Shown here: in pieces, positions 33,770 through 43,671 of the stretch | Layout: each line of letters opens with the position of its first letter | How positions within the stretch are numbered: position 1 is the first letter of the stretch | From: Adenophora triphylla var. japonica | Lineage: Eukaryota; Streptophyta; Magnoliopsida; Asterales; Campanulaceae | Length of the DNA stretch: 64,000 nucleotides | Assembly: GCA_022495995.1 (NCBI GenBank) | Contig: JAFEMH010001367.1 | Location: 186,001 to 250,000 of the forward strand | Direction: 5' to 3' | The notes under the pieces: model-generated | What the model saw: only the letters and a program-made list of their open reading frames with translations | Told to the model about the DNA's origin: nothing | The model's database searches: none | Made by a program: the position numbers and the translations under genes

Positions 33770-33929
33770 TATATTTTAACAACCAACACGACCTTATAAC
33801 AGAATAAATCACGCTTTAAATCAGATGGAGCATATTATTGCAACCTGTATAACTCAAAATTGACGTACTTGCAAACAGTATGCATCCATGCACCAGGACA
33901 CAAAGGAAATACATAAATGTCAAGTTTGA

Positions 33930-34300
33930 TACCTGAGATGATGACCGTTGCCGGTCGGAGGCCGTTGTGGAGGACTAAGGAGTGAACTCGACGGCTACTC
34001 GTCACTCTCACTCACGAAGCCAGCGCCCTAACCTAAAAATCGTCGATAGAAGAGGTCGATTGAAGAGGTCGATTGAAGAGAGGAGATCGATTGAAGAGAG
34101 GAGACGGCACGGCAGAGAGAAAACGGGAAGAGGGGAAACGATTTGGGAATACGGTAGGTTTTGTCAGAGAGGGGTTTTTGATTTTTCAGCAATTGGGCGG
34201 AGGCGGGAACTGAATATAAGGCGCCTTGTTTTCCAAAAACCCTTTTTTTCTTTAATGCATAATTATTTTTTAACCAAAATTCTATTATACTATCATTTTG
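33930..34300 (-). promoter_or_regulatory. Leader-exon-like region feeding the chimeric chain
   Basis: On the minus strand a C/T-rich leader (tctcctctcttcaatcgatc repeats) without ATG ends in CATCATCTCAG followed by GTATCAAAC, a good splice donor near 33933; the next acceptor is exon a at 33493. It therefore looks like a promoter/5' exon, with first in-frame ATG inside exon a. Confidence 0.45.
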
Positions 34301-34504
34301 TTTAATTAATTTCTAAACAAAATTTTTATAATGTATATAATTTTTGTTTATTCAATAAAAATATAAAAAAAAATAAAAAAATATATATGCTATTGTCCGT
34401 CCCTCTTCTATTATATACTTTTATTTCTTTAAAAAATCTTAACTTTTTATATAATTTTTTATAAAAAAAAATCACTAATAGAGCCGTCACTTTCGACAAA
34501 GTTT

Positions 34505-34860
34505 CGGAACTTCGTGGCACTTTTAATAAAGTGCCGAAAAATTAGCGACACTTTTAAAAAAGGGCCGAAAAATTTGCGGCACTTTTTCAAAAGTGCCGGA
34601 TAATTTGCGGCACTTTTTCAAAAGTGTCGGGAATTTAGCGGCACTTTTTCAAAAGTGCCGGAAATTTAGCGGCATTTTTTCAAAAGTGCCGGAAAATTAG
34701 CGGCACTTTTGTAAAAGTGCCGAAAATTAGCGGCACTTCTAAAAAAGTGCCGGATATTTGTGGCAGTTTTTGAAAAGTGCCGGAAATTTGTGGCACTTAT
34801 TAAAAAAGTGCCGAAAATTGGTGGCACAAAATTAAGTGCCGGATTAAAAGTGCCGGGAAA
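34505..34860. repeat. CACTA-2 right subterminal repeats
   Basis: About eleven units with core aaaagtgccggaaatttgcggcactttt-like alternation, mirroring the left array in inverted orientation. Confidence 0.85.
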
Positions 34861-34882
34861 AGCCATTTTTCTTGTAGTGTGG

Positions 34883-34940
34883 GAGAGAGATACGAGAACA
34901 ATGGGTTTACCTGGCTCGGCGGTGTTGGGGAGGAGGCCAT
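34883..34940 (-). pseudogene. Copia-1 gag start codon region
   Basis: Minus strand ATG at 34940 begins MASSPTPPSQVNPLFSYLSP, the N-terminus of the Copia-1 gag, cut by CACTA-2 and resumed at 29297. The primer site lies upstream at 35006-34995. Confidence 0.8.
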
Positions 34941-35006
34941 TCTCGGCTGCGATGAAAAACCGAGAAAGAAGAAAACAAAAAATCTGGTTCTATCGCTCTG
35001 ATACCA

Positions 35007-35400
35007 TGCAGAACAATTAAATTGTATGAATAAACCTCTCAAATATGAGTAGGTCTTGTGAAAAACTAATTTTCTCAAAATGTTATGGAAAAGCTAGTTT
35101 TCAGCATTGTTCATCCCTCTTATTAGTTAGGGTTAGTGTTTAAAAACTAGTTTTTTCTTATGTTATGAAAAAACTAGTTTTTCACAAGATTTTGGCCTCA
35201 AATATATATATATTATTGACATATTAGTGTCCTATTTATAAAATAAAAAGAAGAACTATTTATATATAATACAAATACTAATCTATAAATAAATATAAAA
35301 GATTTACAAGGATTGAAATAGAAAACTTGTATCACAAAATTGTTTATAAGATTCACAAGATTATGTAGGAGATTGTGTTTGTGTGGGACTATTTCTATCA
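35007..35400 (-). repeat. Copia-1 5' LTR with MITE insertion
   Basis: 394 bp. The part outside 35038-35196 matches the 3' LTR at 15382-15627. Confidence 0.9.
35047..35196. mobile_element. 150-bp MITE in the Copia-1 5' LTR, 9-bp TSD
   Basis: Arms around tcttgtgaaaaacta and its inverse tagtttttcacaaga; CTCAAATAT is duplicated at 35038-35046 and 35197-35205. The other Copia-1 LTR shows the empty state. TSD size fits MULE or hAT type. Confidence 0.8.
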
Positions 35401-35630
35401 ACAACTAGGGTATTATAATATTATAACATGTAAGTTATATTGATTGGAGTTATTTTTGAATTGTTTTCGCATTGCTCGCATCTGGTTCGTTAGTTTATCA
35501 TCGAGCAATTCAACTCACGACTTCTTTGCAGTCTGCCCCATCCCCATATTCTTATCAGCTATAGTTAATTTGTGCAAAATTTAACTGGTACTAACTTCAT
35601 TTTAATAAAAAAAAAAAAATAGAAAAAAAA

Positions 35631-36171
35631 ACTAAACAACTGAAAGTATATAGAAGAAAAGTCAAAAGAGGGACGGACTATCCTATATTTATTTTTTATT
35701 TTTTAAAAAAATTTTTATTGACTAGAAAATAATATTTTAGCCTTTATTAATTAGTGGTTTTTTTAAGAAAAAGTTATATAAAAAAAGATAGAAAAAAACT
35801 AAACAAATGAAAGTATATAGAAGAAAAGTCAAAAGAGGGACGGACTACTCTATATTTATTTTTTATTTTTTTTAAATTTTTTATTGACTAGAAAATAATA
35901 TTTTAGCATTTGTTAATTAGTGGTTTTTTTTTAGAAAAAGTTATATAAAAAAAGATAGAAAAAAACTAAACAAATGAAAGTATGTAGAAGAACAGTCAAA
36001 AGAGGGACAGACTACCCTATATTTATTTTTTATTTTTTTAATTTTTTTATTGACTAAAAAATAATATTTTAGTCTTTGTTAATTAGTGGTTTTTTTTTAG
36101 AAAAAATTATATAAAAAAAGATAGAAAAAAACTAAACAAATGATAAAAAAAAAAACTAAACAAATGAAAGT
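35631..36171. repeat. Tandem repeat, ~167-bp unit, three copies
   Basis: actaaacaa recurs at 35631, 35798, 35965 and 36131, and the long phrase gtatatagaagaaaagtcaa follows each. The Tat-type element is inserted in the last unit: the same phrase resumes at 48046. The A+T content is very high. Confidence 0.9.
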
Positions 36172-36831
36172 TGAACATACCAAAAGTGCCGAGTTGGGCC
36201 AAGCAAGTAAAGCCCAATTACACCCAGCTTTGATTATCACATTCTCAATAGGGCTGGCCCAGTCAGAGCAAGGCCCAAAGCCCATTTCAAAGATCAGTCG
36301 ACTAAGCCCATGGTCCGGCTCACCAGGCCCCGACTTAACTTAATCCGACCTCAGAATCCATATTATAACTCGGGTACGAACCATGCTCTACCCGACAGTC
36401 AGGTCGACCATTCCACGAGTGACGACCTCGACCTAAACCAACAAGTGACGACTTAACACTTGCCGGCTTATTTGGTTGAACAATCCTCATAACCACATCC
36501 CTATAAATCAGGGACCGTTATAGACATGTTCCCACGTCCAAGTAACTGCCGCTATAATCTCGGAGGACATGTCGCCTCCCCAAAAATACATCACTCTTGC
36601 CTATAAATACTTCATCACTACCAAACGGTGAAAGGTAACTGCCATTTTGTATTCTGAGTTCATTATTCAATACATTTTGAGCTTTATACAACTGTTATCT
36701 TACTCTCACGCCCGAGCGTCTTCGCCGGAGACACATCCGGCTAGTCGTGGGTTCTGTTTTCAGGTCAAGAAGCCAGGTGATCAGTCCTGCCACGTGGAGG
36801 AAGATTGATAAGCACATTTCCTGCAGCATCA
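36172..36831 (+). repeat. Tat-type element 5' LTR
   Basis: 660 bp. A TATA box (CTATAAATAC) lies near 36600. Confidence 0.93.
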
Positions 36832-36896
36832 GTTTGGTTCCATTGCCGGGAAATCGTGCTTAAGCTTGACCTCGAAAAGTTCATCAACCTACAACA

Positions 36897-38805
36897 ATGG
36901 TAACCCCAGACGGGCATGTTGAAGACGCTTCTGAAGAATTCATTGAGGTAAACAACAACACCAATACAAACGCAGGAAATCTCAATGTCAATGCTGAAAA
37001 CATGGACTTGCCTCCTCCCCCACCAAATCGTCCTCATGGTAGAGCCACGCGATCTACCAGTGTTGTTGATGGCAGAGGATTGCCTGACACAAGGAGAGGG
37101 AAAAGGCATATGGAGGGGCAAGGAGTCCCACCTCCTCCTAAGCGTCCAACTGGACAGGTGAACATGGGAAACAGGGCAGGTCCCTCAATTAATCCCATGA
37201 GCAAGAAGGAAATGATGTTGGAACGAGCTCAAATTTTGGCTGACTTGATAGCCATGGAGGAGGCAGAGCAGGCCGACGTACGTTCAGAAAGGATTGCTCC
37301 CTCCCAAGTCTCCAACAGGCAGCAGGCCAGGAGTGCTAGGCCAAATGAAGGTGTGGGGCAGAATGGCGAGGACAGGATAGTTCAGCGAGCTCCTACAATT
37401 GTTCATGTGCCGAGTAACGACCTAAGGGCTAGCCTCAACAGAAACAGGGAACAGGAGGCTCAATCTGATTTGAGGACTCGGTTAACAGCCAACAGAAACA
37501 GGCATGTCTCTCCAGCGCGAACGCAGAGATCAGGATCCCATAGAGACAGGAATGGGCATAGGTCGCCTGTGAGAGGGGAAAGGCGCAGGTCGCCACATGG
37601 AGATAACAGGCGCAGGTCGCCGTCTCGTCGCCGAGAGGCGCAGTCGCCTCAAAGAAGTAATGACATAGATCTCCAATAAGATCGAAAGAACCAATTCTCA
37701 CAGGACAGAAGGAGTAGGCAGTGACTCCCCCGAAGTGAGGGCCGAGGTCCAATGCTGCTCCCCCTCCAGGAGATGAAAGACCCGATGCCAGAGAATGGTT
37801 GTTGATGAAAAAGAAATTTGAGCAATGGGAAGAGGAGAAGAAAAAAGAGACGGGAAAGGTTGAACGAATTGATTTTGCTCTTCGACCTTTATCCAAAGAA
37901 ATCAGAGATAGTCGACCTCCTCCTACTTTCAGGTTGCCTCTTACGGAGAAGTACTGCGGGTCGACAAATGCCAGGAGCCACATAGCACATCCGGAAGCCA
38001 CTATGTGTTTTGTCGCCAATGAGGATGACAACATGTGCAAAGCTCTCCTAAGCACACTTCTTGGGGCGCCTTAACTTGGTTCAATGGTTTGGCTGCTGGT
38101 AGTATCACCACTTGGGCATGCTTCAGAACAAAATTCTTAGACCGCTTCTCGACTGCAGGAGCTCGGAAGATAACCGTCACTGATCTGAATAACTTGGTGC
38201 AGGGTAAGAATGAAAGCTCGATGAGCTATTTCACCAAGTTCAAAGAGATGGTTGATAAGATAGAGGAAGACCTCACTGATAGGGAAGTCATTAATTGCTT
38301 CCGAAACGGTATTTCCTCGGCAGATATGGATTACGAGCTCACAGTCCGAACGGTCACAACTCGACAGGAGTTGTTTGAAAAGGTGTACAATGTTGCCCTA
38401 GCTGAGGAAAGGAAAGAGAAGAAGAATGGTAAGAGCCCCAAGGTTGAAGTCGCTGATGATAAAAAGGACTCCAACAAGAATGGGGGGAATAATAAAAATG
38501 GAAAGAACAGAACTAGGGCAACAGAGAAGGTGCCCGAAGCTTTCACTCCCCTCACGGTGAGTCGAACTGAGATTTTGAATGCTGTCGAACTAGCTCCTCC
38601 AGTCCCAATGAATCCAGGCAACAAGTTTAGGAGGGACAACAGCAAGTACTGCGACTACCACAAAGACACTGGTCATCTCACAGAGGATTGCTTGGGATTA
38701 AAGCGTATCATCCAGAGAATGGTCGACCAGGGGAGACTCGAAGCTTATGTGAAGAGACCTCAAGCTGGAGGAGGTGAGCAAACACGGTGGGAAACAAGGA
38801 CCTAG
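36897..38805 (+). pseudogene. Tat-type gag, broken into three frames
   Basis: ATG 36897 opens a 260-codon N-terminal part: acidic/asparagine-rich start, PPPPPN run, then Arg/Ser/His-rich repeats (RRRSPHGDNRRRSPSRRREA), ending at 37679. Stops at about 37680-37798 separate it from KKKFEQWEEEKKKETGKVER and FRLPLTEKYCGSTNARSHIA (37799-38060), and another shift leads to the conserved gag core (TWFNGLAAGSITTWACFRTK, FLDRFSTAGARK, LVQGKNESSMSYFTKFKEMV; 38066-38400). After a lysine/asparagine-rich linker comes the zinc-knuckle-like YCDYHKDTGHLTEDC. The protein forms the particle shell; this copy would not give one chain. Confidence 0.9.
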
Positions 38806-39523
38806 GCAACCTAGACTGAACCTGGGGGTCATCACTGAACAAGCGAGCAACACGGCCATCAAGCACAAGATATTCCAGCTCAATAAGGCTCCACATGTGC
38901 CTCCAAGGAGAGAAGTAAGAGACGAAACGATCAGCTTCTACCCCCATGAATTGGCAACTAATATGGCGGCTAGGGAGCAAGTTCTCGTCATCCCAGGTCT
39001 CATTGATGGATGTACGACGAGCAGACTCTTAGTCGACACGGGGGCCTGCAAGGATATTTTGTTTTACAAAACTTTCAAGGAGATGGGTCTTAATGATGAA
39101 CAGTTGGAGAGATATGATGGCAGGTTGGAGGGCTTCACCAACCACCGAGTTGATGCTAAAGGCCAGATAGTGCTCGACGTCGACCTAGGCCAGCACCCCC
39201 TCAGGATTGTCTCGAAGGTACAATTTATCGTAATTGATGTAAATAGTGACTATGCCGCCATACTTGGAATTCCTGGGCAGGTCGCTCTTGGAATGGTAGC
39301 ATCAATTCCCCACCAGCGAGTAAAGTTCCCCACGCCTGCTGGAGTGGGTTGCGTGCAAGGCACAGCTCGTGCTTATCTGGACCATGTTCTAAGAGAAAGA
39401 AAGAAAAGGGAGCTAGAGATTGAGGCTAGCGATGGTTACTTGAAGCCGTCTCGCCCGGGCCACCAAAACTACCCGACTGTCAACAATCACCGACGTGGTA
39501 GAGTCGACCTATCGCTCAAATGA
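38774..39523 (+). pseudogene. Tat-type protease region
   Basis: Overlaps the gag end by 32 bases in another frame. The aspartic protease core is RLLVDTGACKDILFY (DTG triad) at about residue 86-100, followed by FTNHRVDAKGQIVLDVDLG and a DYAAILGIPGQVALG flap-like block where most relatives have a YNAILGRPWL type segment. It cuts the gag-pol precursor. The frame ends at 39523, 29 bases after the next frame opens. Confidence 0.88.
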
Positions 39524-41372
39524 CGAGGTCATGCTTGAGTCGACACGTCACTCTAACACCATTGAGGTCGATTCAGATGTAGTTATGGTCGATCAAGTCG
39601 TCATAGGAGACCTATGCCTCCAGATAGACAATAACTCGGGGGCCACTACCAGCAAGGTTGCAGACAAGCTTGATGATATGATAGCTGAGGAGGCTCCACA
39701 CTTGGGAGCTGAGGAAAGACAAAAGGTCAGGGAAATCATAGTGGAGACTCTACAATTCAGAGACGGACCGGAGCTAGAAGCTGTGGATGAGCTAGAGTCA
39801 GTAATCACCAACCCTTCTTACCCCGACCAAAAAATTCAGATTGGAAAGCAGCTATCAGTTGAGGAGCGAGCAGAAATCATCGAGCTACTCAAGGAAAGTA
39901 ATGATGTCTTTGCATGGAGGGTAGAAGACATGAGGGGAATCAAGGAGGAGGTCGCTGTTCACAGACTGGAAGTCAACCCGACCATAAAGCCTAGACCCCA
40001 AAAGTTGAGAAGCTTTGCTCGCGACAAGGAAGAGGCCATAAAAACTGAGGTACAAAAACTTTTGAGTGCAGGGATAATCAAAGAGGCCACTCATACAACG
40101 TGGTTGGCCAACGTGGTCATGGTGAAGAAATCGAATGGCAAGTGGCGGATGTGTGTCGACTTCACCACTCTGAACCTCGCATGCCCAAAAGACAGTTATC
40201 CCCTTCCAAGGATAGACAAGCTAGTTGATTCCATCGCTGGTCACTCCACCCTCAGTTTCCTCGACGCTTATTCGGGATACCACCAGATCAAGATGCATGA
40301 GGACGACATAGTCAAGACGGCATTTCAGGCAGCTGGAGGCATCTACTGCTACAATATGATGCCTTTTGGATTGAAGAATGCAGGAGCGACCTATCAGAGG
40401 ATGGTGAACAAAGTCTTTGCCTCACAGATTGGTCGAAATATGGAGGCTTACGTTGACGACATGGTCATTAAAACTAAGGCCGGGAGTCATGTGGTCGACC
40501 TAAAGGAGACATTCGCCAATTTACGAGCAAACGACATGAAACTCAACCCCGGCAAATGTGTGTTTGGAGTGGCAGCTGGCAAGTTCTTGGGATTCATGGT
40601 ATCTCAAAGGGGCATAGAAGCTAATCCAGAGAAGATAAAGGCTTTAGTCGACATGAAGGCTCCCACCAGTGTCAAAGAGATGCAGCGACTCAACGGAAGG
40701 GTAGCAGCTCTTGGTCGCTTCATATCAAAGTCAGCAGAGCGGTCTCTCCCTTTCTTCAAAGCATTGAGGGGGGCGAAAAGTTTTGAATGGACGACCGAAT
40801 GTCATTCGTCGTTCCAACAGCTAAAGGATTACCTCGCTACTCCACCCCTGCTAAGTAGCCCGACCACTGGAGAGACTCTGTTTGTATATCTATCTGTAGG
40901 AGACAAGTCAGTTGCAGCAGTGTTGATTAGAGAGGATGAGGGGCTTCAGAAGCCCGTGTACTATATCAGCAAAGCTTTATCAGATGTGGAAAGTAGGTAT
41001 TACAACGCTGAGAAGGTCGCCTATGCTCTAGTCGTGGCTTCAAGGAAGCTGCGAGCTTATTTTCTAGCTCATCCAATTGTGGTTCTTACAAATGCTCCCC
41101 TAAGAAAAATTCTTCACAAGCCGGAGAGTTCAGGTCGACTTCTCAATTGGTCAATTGCCCTTACTGAATTTGACATTGAGTATCGACCTCGAAAGGCGTT
41201 GAAGGCTCAAGCTCTAGCTGACTTCTTGGTCGAGCTTACGTTCACCAAGGAAGACGACGAGCAGCGAGCTCCAAAAGAAAAGGCTAAAGGGAAGGAGTCA
41301 GAATCCCAGGTCGCCATCAGTCTACCCGTCGATTGCTGGAAGGTCTATTCAGACGGATCAGCTGATAGTTAA
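39495..41372 (+). pseudogene. Tat-type reverse transcriptase and RNase H
   Basis: A 625-codon open frame. A linker with EAVDELESVITNPSYPDQKI precedes the RT: KWRMCVDFTTLNLACPKDSY, LSFLDAYSGYHQIKMHEDDI, YCYNMMPFGLKNAGATYQRM and the catalytic AYVDDMVIKT (about 40445). The connection/RNase H part has FVYLSVGDKSVAAVLIREDE, YYISKALSDVESRYYNAEK and the linker LADFLVELTFTKED. The second, archaeal-type RNase H found in Tat elements begins with WKVYSDGSADS and stops at 41372; the following bases read SQLIVNQVRGEYEV in another frame, which belongs about 70 residues further on, so its middle is deleted. The RT itself looks intact. Confidence 0.92.
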
Positions 41373-41394
41373 CCAAGTCAGAGGTGAGTACGAA

Positions 41395-42868
41395 GTGCTA
41401 AGTTCCACCTTAATCAAATACTGCGACTTGGTGAAAGAGCTGATAAAGGACTTGGAGTTCTGGGAGATTCAGAGGATTGATCGAGAAGACAACGAGCTAG
41501 CCGACCTCCTTTCGAAATTAGCCACCTCAGAAGAGCCACACGATGAGCCCATCTCCTTCCTCGAAAATCCAGCTTATGAAAGGGTGAAAATTCAATGCAT
41601 AGATGATCCCTCGAGAAATTGGACTCAGGAGAAATGTTGGATTGAAGAAATGAAAGCATACATAGAAAAGGGAGAGCTGCCAGATGACGAGAAAAAGGCT
41701 CGAGCTATCAAAAAGAAAGCTCCAAGGTATGTCATTCAAGGAGGCGACCTGTTCAGAAGATCCTATACTCGTCCATTATTAAAGTGCATCCACCCTCAAG
41801 AGGTCGCCATATTGATACATGAAGTGCATAGTGGAATTTGCGGTGGACACCCGGGGGCCAGGACCCTTGCTGACAAGTTAATCACTCTGGGATATTACTG
41901 GCCACACATGAGAGCTGACACCCACAACTTTGTTCAGCAATGTGATCAATGCCAAAGGTTTGCCAACTTACCTCATGTGCCAACAACCGAGCAGACTCCA
42001 GTAATTGCAGCTTGGCCATTCGACATGTGGGGTGTCGACTTGATTGGACCCTTCCCTCCCGCCCGAGGAAACTGCAAGTATGTGATCGTCGCCATAGATT
42101 ACTTCACTAAATGGGTTGAAGCCAAACCGTTAGCTCGCATCACAGAGGAAAATGCTATCAACTTTATTCATGACTTCATTTGGTGTCGGTTTGGCTTTCC
42201 TCGAGCTATAGTGTCTGACAACGGACTGCAGTTCTCCAGAGCCTTCGAAACAGAGATGAATCGGGTAGGAATCAAGCATTGGCAATCTTCTGTGGCCTAT
42301 CCTCAAGGAAATGGGCAAGCTGAGGCAGCAAATAAACTTGTTCTATCTTCGCTCAAGACTGGACTCGTAGGTCGACGAAACAATTGGTTGGACGAACTCC
42401 CCCTTGCTCTTTGGGCAGTTCGTACAACCACTCGGGGGCCTACGGGGGAAACCCCTTTTGCTCTCACATATGGGTCAGAGGCCATGGCACCTGCTGAGCT
42501 CAGATTCCCCACTGCTAGAGTGACTTTCTTCAATCAGGAGCAAAATGATACCAACAGATTGATCGACTGGATCGATCGACGAGAAGCGAGAAACAGCCTA
42601 CCTCCGAATGGTCAACTACAAACAGCGAACTAAAAGTTACCATGACAAGAGGGTCAAGGCAAGGTCGTTCCAAGTTGGGGATTACGTATTGAGAAAGATT
42701 GAGGCAACGGGCAGAAGGACCCAGCAGAATAAACTATCTCCTAATTGGGAAGGTCCATATGTGGTTACTCGAGTCGTCAAGGAAGGAACCTACATGATAG
42801 CTCATCCCGGAGGTGACGAGTTGAAACATCCTTGGCATGCTACTCACCTCATCAAGTACTACTTCTAG
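41395..42868 (+). pseudogene. Tat-type RNase H tail and integrase
   Basis: The frame from 41395 holds the end of the archaeal-type RNase H (EFWEIQRIDREDNELADLLS), a linker, then integrase: zinc-binding HSGICGGHPGARTLADKLIT with QQCDQCQ, the core acids in GVDLIGPFPP, IVSDNGLQF and NGQAEAANK, and LPLALWAVRTTTRGPTGETP. After a frameshift near 42600 the C-terminal part continues (KSYHDKRVKARSFQVGDYVL, LSPNWEGPYVVTRVVKEGTY) to TAA at 42868. Integrates the element DNA. One shift short of an intact enzyme. Confidence 0.92.
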
Positions 42869-42959
42869 TTTTCAATTTCAAAGTTCAAGTTTGTGTTAAA
42901 GCTAGTTTCGAATTGATGTAAGCATGATTCCTATTTCAATGAAAAGCGCAGTTCATTCG

Positions 42960-43340
42960 ATCAAACCTAGTGTTACATTAATATCAACAAGCTCGACTCT
43001 TAGTCAGTTTCGTTCTAACAAGCTCGATTCTTAATCAGCTTGGTTTATTTAACAAGTCCGACTCTTAGTCGACTTCGTTCTAACGAACTCGACTCTTAGT
43101 CAGTTCATCTTAGCTCGACTCTTAGTCAGCTTCACTCTAACAAGCTCGACTCTTAGTCAGCTTGATTTACGTAGCTCGACTCTTAGTCAGCTTCACCCTA
43201 ACAAGCTCGACTCTTAGTCAGCTTGATTTACTTAGCTCGATTCTTAATCAGCTTTGCCTATTCAACAAGTATGATTCCTAATCAACTTGATCCTAATTAA
43301 CTCGACCCCTGGGTCAGTTTCAATAGCATGAACAGGTTCG
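42960..43340. repeat. Tandem repeats in the 3' region, core GCTCGACTCTTAGTCAGCTT
   Basis: About a dozen units of 25-45 bp, each with ctcgactcttagtcag or variants, separated by short spacers. Tat-group elements are known to carry variable tandem repeats in this place. Confidence 0.9.
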
Positions 43341-43671
43341 ACTCATGGTCAATCTCGTTCACAAAAAAGTTAACCAAGTCTGAGGTCGACTAAACCCACA
43401 AGATCAAGTCGCCTCTAAGCTCAAGTTGACTCATTTATATTATCTACATCTAGCTCGACATACAATACGGAATGGAAAACATACAACATTCTGAAAACAA
43501 AAGTCAGCTATGATAGAGATAAGTCTCCCAAAACGGGCTAAGACTTGGACAAAATTAACTTACAAAAATATTTTGCCTCCCAAAAAACTGGGCCAAGGCA
43601 TTCGGATAGTGTTAGAGCAAAAAACAAAAATATTGTTTGGAACTTGTTCATTACAAATCCAACTAAACAAT

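Larger units (their letters stand above)
29301..34879. mobile_element. CACTA-2, complete ends, TSD TGG
   Basis: Starts CACTACAACAAAAACAGG and ends TTTTTCTTGTAGTG (reverse CACTACAAGAAAAA), flanked by TGG (29298-29300, 34880-34882). Both ends carry arrays of a short subterminal repeat with core CCGGCACTTTT...AAAGTGCCAC (about 29320-29700 and 34505-34860), the presumed transposase-binding sites. No transposase gene is present, so it is non-autonomous, 5579 bp. Its interior consists of captured host exons (29932-33493) and four or more MITEs. It is inserted about 20 codons into the gag gene of Copia-1. Confidence 0.93.
15382..35400 (-). mobile_element. Copia-1, reverse-oriented, with nested insertions; TSD ACAAC
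   Basis: A Ty1/Copia element on the minus strand. Its 3' LTR is 15382-15627 and its 5' LTR 35007-35400 (enlarged by a MITE); both read TGATAGAGATAG-like at the minus-strand start. The primer site (reverse of gctctgatacca, 34995-35006) is complementary to tRNA-iMet. ACAAC flanks the whole at 15377-15381 and 35401-35405. Its own sequence is split into four blocks (15628-16884, 18437-19144, 27196-29297, 34883-34940) by a solo LTR, Copia-2 and CACTA-2, so roughly 5 kb of element is spread over 20 kb. Stops and frameshifts make it defective. Confidence 0.93.

Noticed and set aside
37435..38055. 206-codon frame on the minus strand opposite gag
   Set aside because: Shadow of the Tat-type gag; no domain, and low-complexity residues follow from the Arg/Ser repeats.
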